A stretch of DNA of 64,000 nucleotides from Paenibacillus sp. MBLB1832 (GTDB lineage Bacteria; Bacillota; Bacilli; Paenibacillales; NBRC-103111): NCBI RefSeq assembly GCF_032271945.1, contig NZ_CP130319.1:4545001-4609000 (forward strand), in the 5' to 3' direction. This document shows, piece after piece, positions 52,153 to 61,596 of the stretch (the first letter of the stretch is position 1; the number at the start of each line of letters is the position of its first letter). The notes under the pieces are model-generated. The model did no database searches. It had not been told where the DNA came from and worked only from the letters and a program-made list of their open reading frames with translations. The translations under genes and the position numbers were made by a program.

Positions 52153-55100
52153 TTAGTTGCGCAAAATTTTCTTAGTGATGAAGGCGATCTCATACAAGCC
52201 GATTTCACCGTCTCCGTTAATATCGTACTTCTTGACGTTAGACCATCCTGCATCCCCTACATGCTTTTTGTAGTAAGGTACAACCAGACCAAGATCGCCA
52301 ATGTCATAACCCGTAATGATGTTGAAATCACCGGTTTTCGCTGTGATGACCAGTATTTGGAAAATGGCAATCGCTGCGTTCAGATCAGCAGTCGCTTGAA
52401 TAATTTGATCATTGGTTGCCGTTGAGCTGTTCCGTACACCTTGAGTCGCTCCGATTGCCGCGTTCAAGTAAGCTTTCGTACCTGCAGGATATTGGCCAAT
52501 CTCCACTCCTTCCACAGCTGAGCTCAGAATAGCTTGTGCAGATGCCAATGCCGCACTCAGACCCGATGTATCGATGATCAAGACCGTTTTCCCTGTCGTA
52601 GCTGCATAAACAACCGTCCCTACCGTATTGGACAAGATGACTTCCTGAAGTCCGATGTTCCAGGTACCTGCCTGCTTCGGCATAAAGGTAATGTTCAACA
52701 GGTTTGACGCATTTCCCGTAATGGCATTATTGGAACCGGCGTTCGTTACAATCAAGCGCACCGTTCCTGCATCCGGTCTGTTGTAAACCGATTGTACTAC
52801 CGTTGAAGCAGGAACCGCTGTCGCGCTGACCAAATCAAACCTCGAGCTGTCGTACGAGAGTGTAATGTCTTGTGCCGAAACATCCGTTACCCCTGCAAGA
52901 TTGTAACTCAGAACGAGACTTGTTCCTACTTCTAGACGGTCAGATCCCGATAGGGTAGCGGTTGAGGTATTTGTGACAACAACATTCGCCACCGCAGAAA
53001 TGGAGGTGCTGTATACGGTACCTGTTACTGTGAAATTTCCTTCCTTCGCATAGCTGTAAGGATTGATCGCTGCCCAGCTTACCGGAACTGCGGCAGTAGT
53101 GCCGTTATTGTACACCGCAGTGACGGTTGCAGGTAATTCCGGAGCCCAACCGGCTAACGTAACAACTTGTACGGGATTCAAGCTGACAGCCTGAACCGGA
53201 ATGACAGTCACAGTCGCTACGGCCGGGATCGTCGTACCCGCTACCATTCCGTTCACGGTAAAGGTGCCCGCACCCGCATAGCTTGCCGGTGAGATCGGAT
53301 TCCAAACCACGCTAAGTTGCTTCGCCTCGCCCGTGTTGTATACAGCGTTTACGACGCTCGGCAGAACAGGTGCTACTCCTGCAAACGTACTTGCCTGTAC
53401 AGGTTCGATGCTCTCCACAGCCTTCGTAGGATTATCCGTACTATCGACAAGCAACCCAACACCCCAAGTGTTCGTGTTCTGCCATTTGTTCGAATCGACA
53501 TAGTTCCAGAATCGATTGAAATCTCTGGTGCCCGTTCCCGGGTCGTCGCCAAGCTGTACATCAAGACCAATCAGATGTCCCGCCTCAATTGAAGTCGTTG
53601 CTGTATTGGCATCGAAGGGAGATTCATTGTTCAGGGCAATGGAGCCCTCAATGACGTATCCGGAATTTGTTAATCGGGTGAACGTCTTAAATTCGCCCTT
53701 CAAATTACCGCCCTGATTATTGTTAACATCTACCATGTACTGACCGTCATCGCCCTCGTATTTCGCTGTCTTGCCATTATTGACATCGAGGAAGATTTCA
53801 AGATGGTCACGGTTATACAGGTTTACATTGGAATAGCTAATCGTACTGTCTTTAATATCAGCGTAGAAATACAAGCGATCTTCATCCCACAGGAATTTGA
53901 TGTCGCCGTCAGCCCTAGGCGTGCTCTTCACTACATCGACACGGCTAAGCTTGAGCGTCTCAGTAGTATCCCAGATGCTGTCATACTGAGCATCAAGCGT
54001 AGGTGTGCCTTTGTAAATCTTCGCATACTCATTCACTCTAGAAACAAGGTACAAGGACCCGTATTCCGTCGTTTCTGTTCGATTTGCACCAACGATATCA
54101 TTCCAGGAGAGAATATCGACTCCATTTTTGTTAACGTAAACGTCAAACCCGATTTTGTTAGCATCCGTCAGTTTATCATTCAGTACAGGCATTGCTGCTT
54201 CGAGAATGTACTGGCCGTCCACCTTTCTCACCTTCGCCGACAATCCGTTAGGTCCGGAATATGTCCCATCCAGCTTTACGGTATAAGCAATGTCATCACT
54301 TTGAATGTCAATGCTTCGGTTATAGTTCTGATCGAAGAAGAACGTGACGCTGTCATTGGTGGTAAAGCTGCCGGGAAGCTTTGCCAGAGCGTAAACATAT
54401 CCGGTATCGTACAAGGTCTGAACCGTTACCGCTGCCTGAGTGGTGTCGCCATTCAAGTGATTATTCAGCAGCATCTCTGGCGTATAATTCCAGATCTCAT
54501 CGACATAGCCGTCTACATCGATGACTTCACTGGTTTTGTAGGAAACATTCGATCTGTACAAATTGGATATGAGTGGCTCCCTCTGAAGCTTGGTAATGGG
54601 TGTTGCCACCTTCTCGATTCTGGAACCTGCATCCTGTCCGGTCGCCGCTTGCCAGCCGCTCAAGTCAACCTTCGCTCCCGAACTGGTGTTGAAAGCTTCG
54701 GCAAGTCCTTCCATAAAGAATACATTGTTGTTAGAGTTCAATGTGTTTACAAAGTTCGTATAACCAACGGCATCTTTCGATTGTCCGGTATAGAAGAAAT
54801 TTTTGGACAGCGGTCTAATCGTCGTGTCTGCGCGATTCTGGAATACATTGTTCGTGAAGGTATTGTAAGTCGTGTGGGACTTCCACATAAACCCGTCATC
54901 GCTGCTCGGATAGTCATATTGACCTGGTGTTCCCGGACCTCTTCCGACACCGCCGTGATCGAATATAGAAATATTCTCACCGTTATCATAGAAGTTGTTA
55001 TGATCAACCGTTGTAAACATGGACGCCGGCAAATATAGTCCCTTGGTATTTTCATAGATGTCATTATTCTTAATGATAATCGGGCCCTCATTGGCTTCGG

Positions 55101-58100
55101 AATCAATACCGGAGTTGAAGTTATAAGCGAACGTCGAATTCTCGATCGTTAATCGACTGTTATCGGTATCAAGCCAAGCCCCGTGGGCATAGTTTCCGAT
55201 AAATTGGGAATTAGTGATCAAGCCATCCCGTACGCTGGAGAATTTAAATGCGCTTGGATCCCAACCTGTGAAGCCGAACTGGTAGCCTACCCAGTTGTTA
55301 TAATTGAACTTGACATTGTCGAATACGATATTGCGTAGATAGCCAGCCCAAGAGCCCGATCCCCCCTTATTTCCGTTATAGGAAATCTCGACTTCACGGA
55401 AAGTCGCATTCTTCAGCTTGGCGATCCCCAGACCGTTGAAACGGTTATGATTGAACGTAGTCTTCTCAATCAGGACGTTATCCAAATTCGAGATGGTTAC
55501 TGCATCACCGCTAGCCCAACCTGCATCTTCAAAACGAATGCCTCTCAAAACGAAATTATTAACACCGTTTATGGAGAAGAGGTTTTTACTTACCGCAACC
55601 GATACATTCGACATAGGATCTCCTGAAGGTACCTTAGCGTAAATTTTGTTTGCGGCATAATCGATATAGAAAGAACCAGGAACCATCTTGGAGAACGTAT
55701 CTACAGGGAAATAATATGAATTCCCGGATCTCATCAAGCCATTCTGGAATTGTCCATTATCCTTAACCGCTGTACCGAACGGATTGGCAGATAGACCGTT
55801 GGGAGCCGTATTCGTTCCGTCCACCGTCAAGCCCGCTTTCACATCAGCTGGTAAATCGGCACTAAAGATGCTTGCAGAAATTTTGCTAAATCCTGAAACC
55901 GGCTTGGCACCCGTAAGTTTCACCATTCCTGGGTTTTTCGCTTCAAGAATAATCGGCGGGGCCCCGGTAGAAGTCGCTGCGACGCTGACACGCTCCGTAT
56001 ACGTGCCATCCAGCAAGACAATTCGGGTACTTTGTCCCGCCGCTCTATTCGTAATGGCTGTATTGATTGCGTTCTGAATCCCTTGGGCTGGCGTGCTTTC
56101 GGACGATCCGTTCCCGGTTCCATTCGGAGATAAATAGACCGTATTGGTGGTCGTCTCCGAAACAGCCGTGTAGCCGGTAGGTCGTGGACCCGTAATTCCA
56201 AAAGCAGCGGTCTTCAAATCCATAAGTACCGAGTCGAGCTCTTCTTGTTTAAGATTCGCATTATTGAGTGCTGTATTGGCCTTGACGAGCGCAGGTGACA
56301 GCAAGGCCCATACCATCGGCGTAACATATTCGTTCGGGCCAGTTATATCTTTGTACTGGTTATAGGTGTTCTGCAGCAAGGTTTTATCGACTTTGGGAAC
56401 ATATCTCAATGTCAAATTATCCAGCCATACCGTCATAACCTCCGTAGAAGTCGTATCATTACCTCCGCCGACATCGAAAACAATCTGATCAAGCTTTGTA
56501 GCGGCTTTGGAGATGACGTTGTTACCGGTGGCGCTATAGAAATTACTTGTACCTGCAGCTCCAGAGATCAGAACTCCGTTCTGGTATACATCCACTTTGT
56601 TCGTTACGAAGTCCATCTCATAACGGTAACGAATCCCCGTGTTCTTCGAACCATTCATAACCCCATAGGACATGGATGTGAATTTGGCTGCTGAAGTTCC
56701 AAGTGCGTTGCTTGTCTTTAGGTTATAGCCTAAATTGTTTTGAAGGAATTCAGGAGCATTCGCCGTGCCGCCTTCCTCCGATAGTGCAGTTACTTGCGGA
56801 AGCCTCTTGTTGGTTGACGTCCCGGAGAGATGCCAATTATCCGCAAACAGTGTATATTCGAAGACTGCCTTCGTTTCGGGGGACATTCTCAAGTTGCTTA
56901 GTGATAACGATACGCCCGTCGTATCCTTGGCTGTTTTCACCAGTTTCAGTCTGCCATTATCAATGCCGACATAGTTCGTGGTCGGACTGGTGGTGTTTGT
57001 CAAAGTAGCACTAACAACCTTATTCCCGTCGCTGTCAAAGAAATCGGTTGTTTTACCGGCAAGCATCGCCGTGTCGAACGACATATTGAAAGAAGTGATC
57101 ATCCCCGCATCCGTATCCGTCTTGGCTGTGGATGCGGTTAACGCTGCAACCTTTAATTTATTTGTTGCCGTATCAATCTCATACTGCGATGCCGAACTGT
57201 TGGACAGTACCGTGTTGGCGTAGGTCAATGCCGTGGTCAAGTCGGAATATACCTGCTGTAGCCCACCGCAATCGGCAAGTGTCTTGCTGCTGTTGGCATT
57301 GTAAAGCGTTTGCAAGTCCGACTTATTATCAGCCTTCGGCAAATATTTAATCGTAATATCATCGAGCCAGATCGTACTGGATGAGTTCGTTGCCCCATTA
57401 GAAACCGAGCCAGCATCAAAGATGATTTCGTGAATTCTTCCCGCGTTGATCGATGCCGCAGGCGTTTTTGTAAAAAAATAGCCATTGTTTATGATTTGCG
57501 TCGGTCCATAGTAGGCGTCAACTCTGTCGTTCACAAAGTCAAGCACATTCTTGAATGTTACTTCTTGGCCCACCAGATTTGTTGTTGGAACGGTAGGGAA
57601 CGATATTCCACCACTCGATGTATTGGCGTAATTGTAAGTCAAGTTATTTGCGGTCTGATTGGCAGTAAACGCATAAGCGGTTGGATAATTCAGACTTGCC
57701 GGATTGGTAACGGTTACAGAAGGAAAACCGCGATTGGTGTTGGTTCCGATTGTATTCCAGCTGTCGGTTTTCATTTTGTATTCCAATATTGCCTTCGTAT
57801 TATCCGGCATGACGATATTGCTGATCCTGAACTGGACGGTCGGATAGGAGGACAGCTGATTGTCCCTTACAATCTTTAACTTCCCGTTCTCTACTGAGAT
57901 GGAATTGGCCGATTGATTGGCAGACTGATTGATCAGGCTTAGCTGGGCAATCGTTTCATTCTGTGCATTCTTGATATCGACGGTGTTATTCACGGTGTAG
58001 CTGTTGTCGAACGTTAGCGATAAAAGCGTTTGCATTTGTGCTTCTTCAGTAGGAGTAAGTGCTGCGTACGCCGTGTTCTGCGGGATCAGCAGCGAGCCTG

Positions 58101-58176
58101 CGCTCATGACCAATACTGCTGCCGCCGTACATACCGACGTCATCCTGTTCCACATGGATGATCGTTTTCTTTTCAT
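52153..58176 (-). CDS. 2007-residue secreted multi-domain glycan protein with dockerin
   Basis: An exported modular protein. Start ATG at 58176 (GGAGGG five bases ahead); signal peptide to about residue 39 (NTAYAA). Modules in order, approximate: two copies of a beta-sandwich plus helical unit (40-355, 360-660), right-handed beta-helix (680-1130, opening TVYLSPNGTGNGSSESTP), two CBM9-like sandwiches (1190-1370, 1375-1555), two Ig-like domains (1560-1715), a cohesin-like domain (1738-1868), a helical segment (1869-1944) and a dockerin (1945-2007). The second dockerin calcium loop, YDINGDGEIGLYEIAFI, is canonical; the first, GDFNIITGYDIGDLGLV, is degenerate. The beta-helix is the presumed catalytic part. 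Confidence 0.85.
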   Translation of the reverse strand: MKRKRSSMWNRMTSVCTAAAVLVMSAGSLLIPQNTAYAALTPTEEAQMQTLLSLTFDNSYTVNNTVDIKNAQNETIAQLSLINQSANQSANSISVENGKLKIVRDNQLSSYPTVQFRISNIVMPDNTKAILEYKMKTDSWNTIGTNTNRGFPSVTVTNPASLNYPTAYAFTANQTANNLTYNYANTSSGGISFPTVPTTNLVGQEVTFKNVLDFVNDRVDAYYGPTQIINNGYFFTKTPAASINAGRIHEIIFDAGSVSNGATNSSSTIWLDDITIKYLPKADNKSDLQTLYNANSSKTLADCGGLQQVYSDLTTALTYANTVLSNSSASQYEIDTATNKLKVAALTASTAKTDTDAGMITSFNMSFDTAMLAGKTTDFFDSDGNKVVSATLTNTTSPTTNYVGIDNGRLKLVKTAKDTTGVSLSLSNLRMSPETKAVFEYTLFADNWHLSGTSTNKRLPQVTALSEEGGTANAPEFLQNNLGYNLKTSNALGTSAAKFTSMSYGVMNGSKNTGIRYRYEMDFVTNKVDVYQNGVLISGAAGTSNFYSATGNNVISKAATKLDQIVFDVGGGNDTTSTEVMTVWLDNLTLRYVPKVDKTLLQNTYNQYKDITGPNEYVTPMVWALLSPALVKANTALNNANLKQEELDSVLMDLKTAAFGITGPRPTGYTAVSETTTNTVYLSPNGTGNGSSESTPAQGIQNAINTAITNRAAGQSTRIVLLDGTYTERVSVAATSTGAPPIILEAKNPGMVKLTGAKPVSGFSKISASIFSADLPADVKAGLTVDGTNTAPNGLSANPFGTAVKDNGQFQNGLMRSGNSYYFPVDTFSKMVPGSFYIDYAANKIYAKVPSGDPMSNVSVAVSKNLFSINGVNNFVLRGIRFEDAGWASGDAVTISNLDNVLIEKTTFNHNRFNGLGIAKLKNATFREVEISYNGNKGGSGSWAGYLRNIVFDNVKFNYNNWVGYQFGFTGWDPSAFKFSSVRDGLITNSQFIGNYAHGAWLDTDNSRLTIENSTFAYNFNSGIDSEANEGPIIIKNNDIYENTKGLYLPASMFTTVDHNNFYDNGENISIFDHGGVGRGPGTPGQYDYPSSDDGFMWKSHTTYNTFTNNVFQNRADTTIRPLSKNFFYTGQSKDAVGYTNFVNTLNSNNNVFFMEGLAEAFNTSSGAKVDLSGWQAATGQDAGSRIEKVATPITKLQREPLISNLYRSNVSYKTSEVIDVDGYVDEIWNYTPEMLLNNHLNGDTTQAAVTVQTLYDTGYVYALAKLPGSFTTNDSVTFFFDQNYNRSIDIQSDDIAYTVKLDGTYSGPNGLSAKVRKVDGQYILEAAMPVLNDKLTDANKIGFDVYVNKNGVDILSWNDIVGANRTETTEYGSLYLVSRVNEYAKIYKGTPTLDAQYDSIWDTTETLKLSRVDVVKSTPRADGDIKFLWDEDRLYFYADIKDSTISYSNVNLYNRDHLEIFLDVNNGKTAKYEGDDGQYMVDVNNNQGGNLKGEFKTFTRLTNSGYVIEGSIALNNESPFDANTATTSIEAGHLIGLDVQLGDDPGTGTRDFNRFWNYVDSNKWQNTNTWGVGLLVDSTDNPTKAVESIEPVQASTFAGVAPVLPSVVNAVYNTGEAKQLSVVWNPISPASYAGAGTFTVNGMVAGTTIPAVATVTVIPVQAVSLNPVQVVTLAGWAPELPATVTAVYNNGTTAAVPVSWAAINPYSYAKEGNFTVTGTVYSTSISAVANVVVTNTSTATLSGSDRLEVGTSLVLSYNLAGVTDVSAQDITLSYDSSRFDLVSATAVPASTVVQSVYNRPDAGTVRLIVTNAGSNNAITGNASNLLNITFMPKQAGTWNIGLQEVILSNTVGTVVYAATTGKTVLIIDTSGLSAALASAQAILSSAVEGVEIGQYPAGTKAYLNAAIGATQGVRNSSTATNDQIIQATADLNAAIAIFQILVITAKTGDFNIITGYDIGDLGLVVPYYKKHVGDAGWSNVKKYDINGDGEIGLYEIAFITKKILRN

Positions 58177-58394
58177 AAAATCCCTCCAATTCATGATCGC
58201 AGTCGTTCTCCCAATTAGGTATAACGACCTGTCTATATGTAATTGTATTGGATTAGCATTGGGAAACAACACGACAAGCTAAAGGAGAAACCGGGGGGAA
58301 TTATAGAGGTTGGATGAAGCGTATAGAAATTCATGCAAGGTCATGCTATAAAGTAAAAAGATTTAACCAAAGCCAAACAAGCGGAGATGAATGT

Positions 58395-59690
58395 ATGAGC
58401 GATCAGGTTAACCTTCCTGCACAGGAGCGAGAACATGAAGAAGCTGCACAGCAACAGCATGGATTAATAGGGATCAGCGATAAGGGCGAAGTCCATCAGC
58501 ACTCTACTCACCCTGACGCACAATGGTTTGAAACAGCTGGTTTGGGATTGTTCATCCATTGGAACATGTCCAGCGTTCATGGGGGAATCGATATCTCATG
58601 GTCAATGATTGTCAACACCTCCTGGGATCAGGAGTATGAGGGTAGAAACAAAGTGAGCCCCACTGAATACTGGGGACTTGCCGATTCATTTAATCCTCAA
58701 GAAACCGATATGGTGAAGTGGTTAAGTGCTGCCAAGAAAGCCGGATTTACGTACGCAATCTTCACGACCAAACATCATGATGGCTACACGATGTGGCCAA
58801 GCAAATACAGCACGTTAGGGACGCATACTCATATGAAATCCAGAGATTTCGTGAAGGAGTATGTGGAAGCATGCCGCACGGTAGGCCTGAAGGTCGGTTT
58901 ATATTTTTCTGTGCCCGACTGGCACATTGATCGGGACTATATGAGCTTCGATGCGAAGTCTCCATCCAACAGGGTTAAGTCTGAGGACCACAAGCACTAT
59001 TATTATTACGCATGCAAGAATCAAACCCTTGAACTTCTTACCCAATACGGGAAGATTGATATGATTTGGTTCGATGGGAGTTATGAGAAGGAATTCCTTA
59101 GCATGGAGGAATTGCGCAAACTTCAACCTGGGATTCTGGTGAACAACAGAGCCCATCGCGACGGAGATTTCGACACTTGCGAATGTAATTTCCCTGATCG
59201 AAGGTTCCTCGATTGGTGGGAATGCTTGCAAATCTGGAACAACAATAGCTGGGGCTATCAGAAACCAGAGGGCTACAAACCAACGTCCTGGGCGTTGTCA
59301 TGGGTCTCCAAAACAAGAGCATGGGGAGGAATCCCCGTATTGAACTGTGCGCCAAGACCTGATGGCCAATTGCCGGATAGCTACTACGAACGAATGCGAG
59401 AGCTTGAAGGCTGGATGAAGGTGAATGGCGAAGCCATCTACCAAACCAAGGGCGGACCATGGCCAGAGCAGTGTTCCTTACCGGTAACGGTTAGCAACAA
59501 TAAGTGGTATGTCTTCTTCATAGACGGCGAACAGAGCGTTCAGATTGAGCAGGAGCGTTTACCGAAAAAGGTTTATATGTTGGATGGTGGACAAGAAATT
59601 ATATTCACCTCTGAAGGCAATCGTATTCGAATCGAGCTGCCAAAACCTATTAAGCATAACTTAACGCCAGTGGTTGTTATAGAGTGGTAA
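58395..59690 (+). CDS. alpha-L-fucosidase, GH29 family
   Basis: A 431-residue glycosidase without signal peptide, so cytoplasmic. GH29 blocks: GLFIHWNMSS (52-60), FTTKHHDGYTMW (123-134), GLYFSVPDWH (168-177) and IDMIWFDGSYE, where D227 is the expected nucleophile. It removes terminal fucose from imported oligosaccharides. The chosen ATG at 58395 has GGAG eight bases ahead; a start at 58314 (behind AGAGG) is possible. It is divergent from the 2007-residue secreted protein gene, linking intracellular fucose release to the surface system. Confidence 0.9.
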   Translation: MSDQVNLPAQEREHEEAAQQQHGLIGISDKGEVHQHSTHPDAQWFETAGLGLFIHWNMSSVHGGIDISWSMIVNTSWDQEYEGRNKVSPTEYWGLADSFNPQETDMVKWLSAAKKAGFTYAIFTTKHHDGYTMWPSKYSTLGTHTHMKSRDFVKEYVEACRTVGLKVGLYFSVPDWHIDRDYMSFDAKSPSNRVKSEDHKHYYYYACKNQTLELLTQYGKIDMIWFDGSYEKEFLSMEELRKLQPGILVNNRAHRDGDFDTCECNFPDRRFLDWWECLQIWNNNSWGYQKPEGYKPTSWALSWVSKTRAWGGIPVLNCAPRPDGQLPDSYYERMRELEGWMKVNGEAIYQTKGGPWPEQCSLPVTVSNNKWYVFFIDGEQSVQIEQERLPKKVYMLDGGQEIIFTSEGNRIRIELPKPIKHNLTPVVVIEW

Positions 59691-59693
59691 AAC

Positions 59694-59726
59694 TGCGAGG
59701 CCCTGGTTTATTTCAGGAGCCTCGCA
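59694..59726 (+). terminator. terminator after fucosidase gene
   Basis: Arms TGCGAGG/CCTCGCA with an inner CCTG/CAGG pairing, followed by TATTCTTCTT, directly after the stop codon. It also faces the decayed gene converging from the right. Confidence 0.75.
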
Positions 59727-59734
59727 TATTCTTC

Positions 59735-60419
59735 TTACAAACTACACACAACTTCGAGAGATTCATATTCCTTCGAATGAATGGTCCAACTGGCTTTACC
59801 GTCAACAAGCACTGCCTCGACAATCGTTTGGCCGGCTAAGTTAAGCTTAAACGAAACATCCCATTCTTTGGGCCAAGTCGGGAATATATAAACGACATGA
59901 TCTCGCTGCTGAAGCAGCATATCCTGTAGCCCGATCATGCCGCTCCCCCCCCCAGTTATGGTCGGGAACCCAATCGTGTCCGGGTCCCCAGAAGACAGGG
60001 AATCTTCTTCCGCCATTCTGCAGCTTCTTCGTATTCAGCTCAGCAGCTTCCTCCACCAGCCCTAATCTTGCGGTAAAGATCCCATCCTGATGTCAGCTAA
60101 TATAATCTTTCTGCTTCTCTGGAGCTGTACGCCATGTGTGAATGGCTACATCTAGCTTACCTCTTCCCCTGCCCTCCAGCTCATAAGGAAAAACAAGGTG
60201 AAGCTGTGGGAGTTCAACGTTAATGACTTCCGTCCAGGAATAGGCGGGGGCGATGCATTCCGCTCCCTCTTGAATCTCAAGCTTGTAGTCGGGGACACGC
60301 TCCAGCAATGACCTATAATATTTACTGTCGACATAGCTATCCAGCTTGGATAACTCGATCAATATCGCTTTCAAGCCTGCAGTTACTTCCGTCGGATTCC
60401 CCTGTATTGTCGTGATCAT
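59735..60419 (-). pseudogene. C-terminal remnant of a DUF5703/GH95-like protein
   Basis: Successive blocks APAYSWTEVINVELPQLHLVF, HQDGIFTARLGLVEEAAEL, GGRRFPVFWGPGHDWVPDHN, GGSGMIGLQDMLLQ and FPTWPKEWDVSFKL match the C-terminal (alpha/alpha)6-barrel part of DUF5703-type proteins, relatives of GH95 fucosidases. It is broken by a TGA in the segment that should read SWHQDG (tryptophan to stop) and by a frameshift at a nine-C run (59945-59953). The N-terminal several hundred residues are gone. Confidence 0.7.
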
Positions 60420-60493
60420 CGTTTACTGACTTTATTGTATGATTTACTCCACTGCCCTGACTTTGTGTGACTCATTCGTCAATCATACAAATA

Positions 60494-60520
60494 GAGCCGC
60501 CGGATCAAGTCCGACGACTC
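60494..60520 (-). terminator. hairpin after enolase-superfamily gene
   Basis: Imperfect arms GAGTCGTCGGA/TCCGGCGGCTC on the minus strand, followed by a weak T stretch (TATTTGT), 12 bases after the stop of the gene at 60532. Confidence 0.6.
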
Positions 60521-60531
60521 ATATCGTTACA

Positions 60532-61596
60532 TTATACCCAGGCTATGGATGTTGCCTCCAGATGCTTCAGCCACTCCGGGTCATACCCGATGCCTAGATG
60601 CTCTGGAGCATGCGCATACCCTTCCGCGTCAATCGGCTCATCGTTCACGATCGGATTGCTGTAGATAATCGATTCCAGCATTGAAGTATTCGGAATAGCC
60701 AGCGCCAGCTGCAGCTGGATCAGCTCTCCCCCATGCACCTCCGCATTCATGCGCAGCGAGTCGGCGAAGTGAGCGATGCGCAGCGCTCCGGTGAACCCGC
60801 CCTTATTGCGAACATTCACACGAATGATGTCCGCCGCACCGGAGACGATGAAGTCAGCCGCATTATAATGCTTGCCCTGCGACATCTCACCCGCCAGAAT
60901 CGGAATCGTCAGCTCGTCGCATAAGCGCTTGTACGAGCTGATGCTGTTCTCGTTCATCGGCTCCTCAAACCATGCGAAGCCAGCCTCCTCAAGCGCACGC
61001 CCGAGATATACCGCATCCGCGTAGCTATATATACCTGACGCGTCATACATGAGCGGATAGTCGTCACCCACATGCGCCCGCAAGGCCAGCGCCAGCTTGG
61101 CATCCTTCCTTGCATCCTGGAACGCATGCAGCTTCAAACCATGAAAGCCCCTTGCCTTGCTCTGGTCCGCCACATCCAGGAATTCGGCAATATCCCGGTA
61201 ACATACCGTGCTGGCATAGGCAGGAATCTTGTCTCTCGTTCCCCCCAGAAGCTGGTACAACGGCATTCCGGCCGCCTTCGCCGTAATGTCCCACAGACAG
61301 ATGTCCAGCATGCTGAAGGTATAGTTAGGGATTTGCTCCGACCGGTCGACATGCCACATCTTCTGCCACAGCTTCTCCTTCAGCAGCGCATTCTCTCCAA
61401 CAGCAAGAGGCTTGATAATCCGATGCACCACATCTCGGGCAATCGCGCCTCGCGGGCACATCGCATAGCCATAAATGTCAGCGTCTGTACTAACCTTCAC
61501 CAGGGTCCATTCCCTGAACGATTGCTTCTGATCGGAGCTGTAGAACTGGTACGCTGGAAGCTCCACAGTAAACCCTTGTACGTCTGTTATTTTCAT
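60532..61596 (-). CDS. enolase-superfamily sugar-acid dehydratase (mandelate racemase group)
   Basis: A 354-residue TIM-barrel enzyme of the mandelate racemase/muconate lactonising group. Metal ligands are D185 (LMYDASG), E211 (WFEEPM) and E237 (LAGEMS). Catalytic candidates are K155 and H157 in GLKLHAF and H288 in EVHGGEL. Members dehydrate aldonic or aldaric acids to 2-keto-3-deoxy acids, so it could act after the lactonase (15873-16682). Exact substrate unknown; the K-x-H motif differs from the K-x-K of many family dehydratases. Its ATG overlaps the stop of the esterase remnant (TGATG). Confidence 0.85.
   Translation of the reverse strand: MKITDVQGFTVELPAYQFYSSDQKQSFREWTLVKVSTDADIYGYAMCPRGAIARDVVHRIIKPLAVGENALLKEKLWQKMWHVDRSEQIPNYTFSMLDICLWDITAKAAGMPLYQLLGGTRDKIPAYASTVCYRDIAEFLDVADQSKARGFHGLKLHAFQDARKDAKLALALRAHVGDDYPLMYDASGIYSYADAVYLGRALEEAGFAWFEEPMNENSISSYKRLCDELTIPILAGEMSQGKHYNAADFIVSGAADIIRVNVRNKGGFTGALRIAHFADSLRMNAEVHGGELIQLQLALAIPNTSMLESIIYSNPIVNDEPIDAEGYAHAPEHLGIGYDPEWLKHLEATSIAWV

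Noticed and set aside
53803..55038. A 411-codon plus-strand open frame inside the 2007-residue protein gene
   Set aside because: It lies fully antisense to a well-supported modular protein, has no ribosome binding site and no recognisable motif; long antisense frames are common opposite such genes.
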